Assembly (NCBI GenBank): GCA_900550385.1
Contig: URRZ01000054.1
Span: 1-14,790, forward strand
Source of the DNA: an uncultured Coriobacteriaceae bacterium
GTDB lineage: Bacteria > Actinomycetota > Coriobacteriia > Coriobacteriales > Eggerthellaceae
DNA: 14,790 bases
Reading direction: 5' to 3'
The notes under the pieces were generated by a model that worked only from the letters and a program-made list of their open reading frames with translations, searched no databases and was not told the DNA's origin. The stretch's first letter is position 1. Each line of letters opens with the position of its first letter. The translations under genes and the position numbers were made by a program. This document shows positions 14,347-14,790 of this stretch, in pieces.

Positions 14347-14790
14347 ATGACGAACATTCCCGAAGTCTACGGATCGATGGTGTTCAACGAGCACACGATG
14401 CAGGAGCGCCTCCCCTCCGTCACCTACAAGCAGCTGATGAAGACGGTCAAGAACGGCGCGCCGCTCAACGAGGAGGTCGCCAACGTCGTGGCGCACGCCA
14501 TGAAGGAGTGGGCCATCGAGAAGGGCGCCACGCACTACACGCACTGGTTCCAGCCTCTTTCGGGCACCACGTCCGAGAAGCACGACAGCTTCCTGGATCC
14601 CACCGGCGACGGCCGCGCCATCATGAGCTTCTCCGGCAAGGAGCTCATCCAAGGCGAGCCGGACGCCTCCAGCTTCCCCAACGGCGGCCTGCGCGCCACG
14701 TTCGAGGCGCGCGGCTACACGGCGTGGGACCCCACCAGCTACGCGTTCATCAAGGACGAGGTGCTGTGCATCCCCACGGCGTTCTGCAGC
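14347..14790 (+). CDS. glnN: Type III glutamine synthetase, N-terminal part (runs off window)
   Basis: The frame from ATG 14347 stays open to the last base of the window (148 codons). It encodes the beginning of a GlnN-type (GSIII) glutamine synthetase, which makes glutamine from glutamate, ammonia and ATP. The N-terminus MTNIPEVYGSMVFNEHTM and the block GATHYTHWFQPLSGTTSEKH (residues 60-79) are characteristic of GSIII, a family usually of about 700 residues, as is the following FSGKELIQGEPDASSFPNGG. The start is supported by GAAAGGG upstream. It lies 174 bases after the gltB3-like gene on the same strand, so it may have its own promoter or be read from the cluster with a structured leader. 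The catalytic core lies outside the window. Together with the glutamate synthase genes it closes a GS-GOGAT cycle. Confidence 0.93.
   Translation, partial: MTNIPEVYGSMVFNEHTMQERLPSVTYKQLMKTVKNGAPLNEEVANVVAHAMKEWAIEKGATHYTHWFQPLSGTTSEKHDSFLDPTGDGRAIMSFSGKELIQGEPDASSFPNGGLRATFEARGYTAWDPTSYAFIKDEVLCIPTAFCS

Noticed and set aside
1..14790. tRNA, rRNA, CRISPR array, transposase or phage genes
   Set aside because: None seen on either strand. The only repeated sequences are the palindromes and the short stems listed.

Overview
This is a GC-rich window with tightly packed genes. Its gene complement fits an anaerobic gut actinobacterium of the Coriobacteriia, most likely Eggerthellaceae (Eggerthella/Gordonibacter-like). 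The pointers are a Tat-exported molybdopterin oxidoreductase with Fe-S and NrfD partners, a multi-membrane-span LuxR regulator beside it, and a split, Fe-S-linked glutamate synthase next to a type III glutamine synthetase. The taxonomic call is inference from gene content only.

Left part (1-6577): a minus-strand respiratory module reads torD-like chaperone (4596-3925), molybdopterin catalytic subunit (3734-1539), four-cluster ferredoxin subunit (1535-990) and NrfD-type membrane anchor (984-91). A 12-span membrane LuxR-type regulator (4901-6577) is transcribed divergently from the chaperone. Together they look like a regulated quinol-dependent reductase, or a quinone-reducing oxidase, of unknown substrate. 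The 3' end of the module carries a strong 9-bp hairpin and then, on the transcribed strand, a run of 16 G.

Right part (6606-14790): this is a nitrogen-assimilation region. asnB (minus) diverges from a plus-strand cluster of glutaminase domain (gltB1-like), ferredoxin-FMN synthase domain (gltB2-like), four-cluster Fe-S protein, FAD/NAD(P) oxidoreductase, GXGXG domain (gltB3-like) and the start of a type III glutamine synthetase that runs off the window. The five glt-type genes together supply every domain of a glutamate synthase, but as separate polypeptides with an extra Fe-S electron carrier. With the glutamine synthetase they form a GS-GOGAT set.

Four copies of an AT-rich palindromic repeat (long A/T-rich stems around a GGGAC-type loop) punctuate the left part. 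Three sit in tandem between the chaperone and the molybdoenzyme, and one lies between the convergent luxR and asnB genes. In two cases the repeat itself supplies the stop codon of the neighbouring gene. I see no tRNA, rRNA, CRISPR array, intact transposase or phage gene. The best leads for something undescribed are the orphan molybdoenzyme module and the repeat family; I do not see a wholly novel system.
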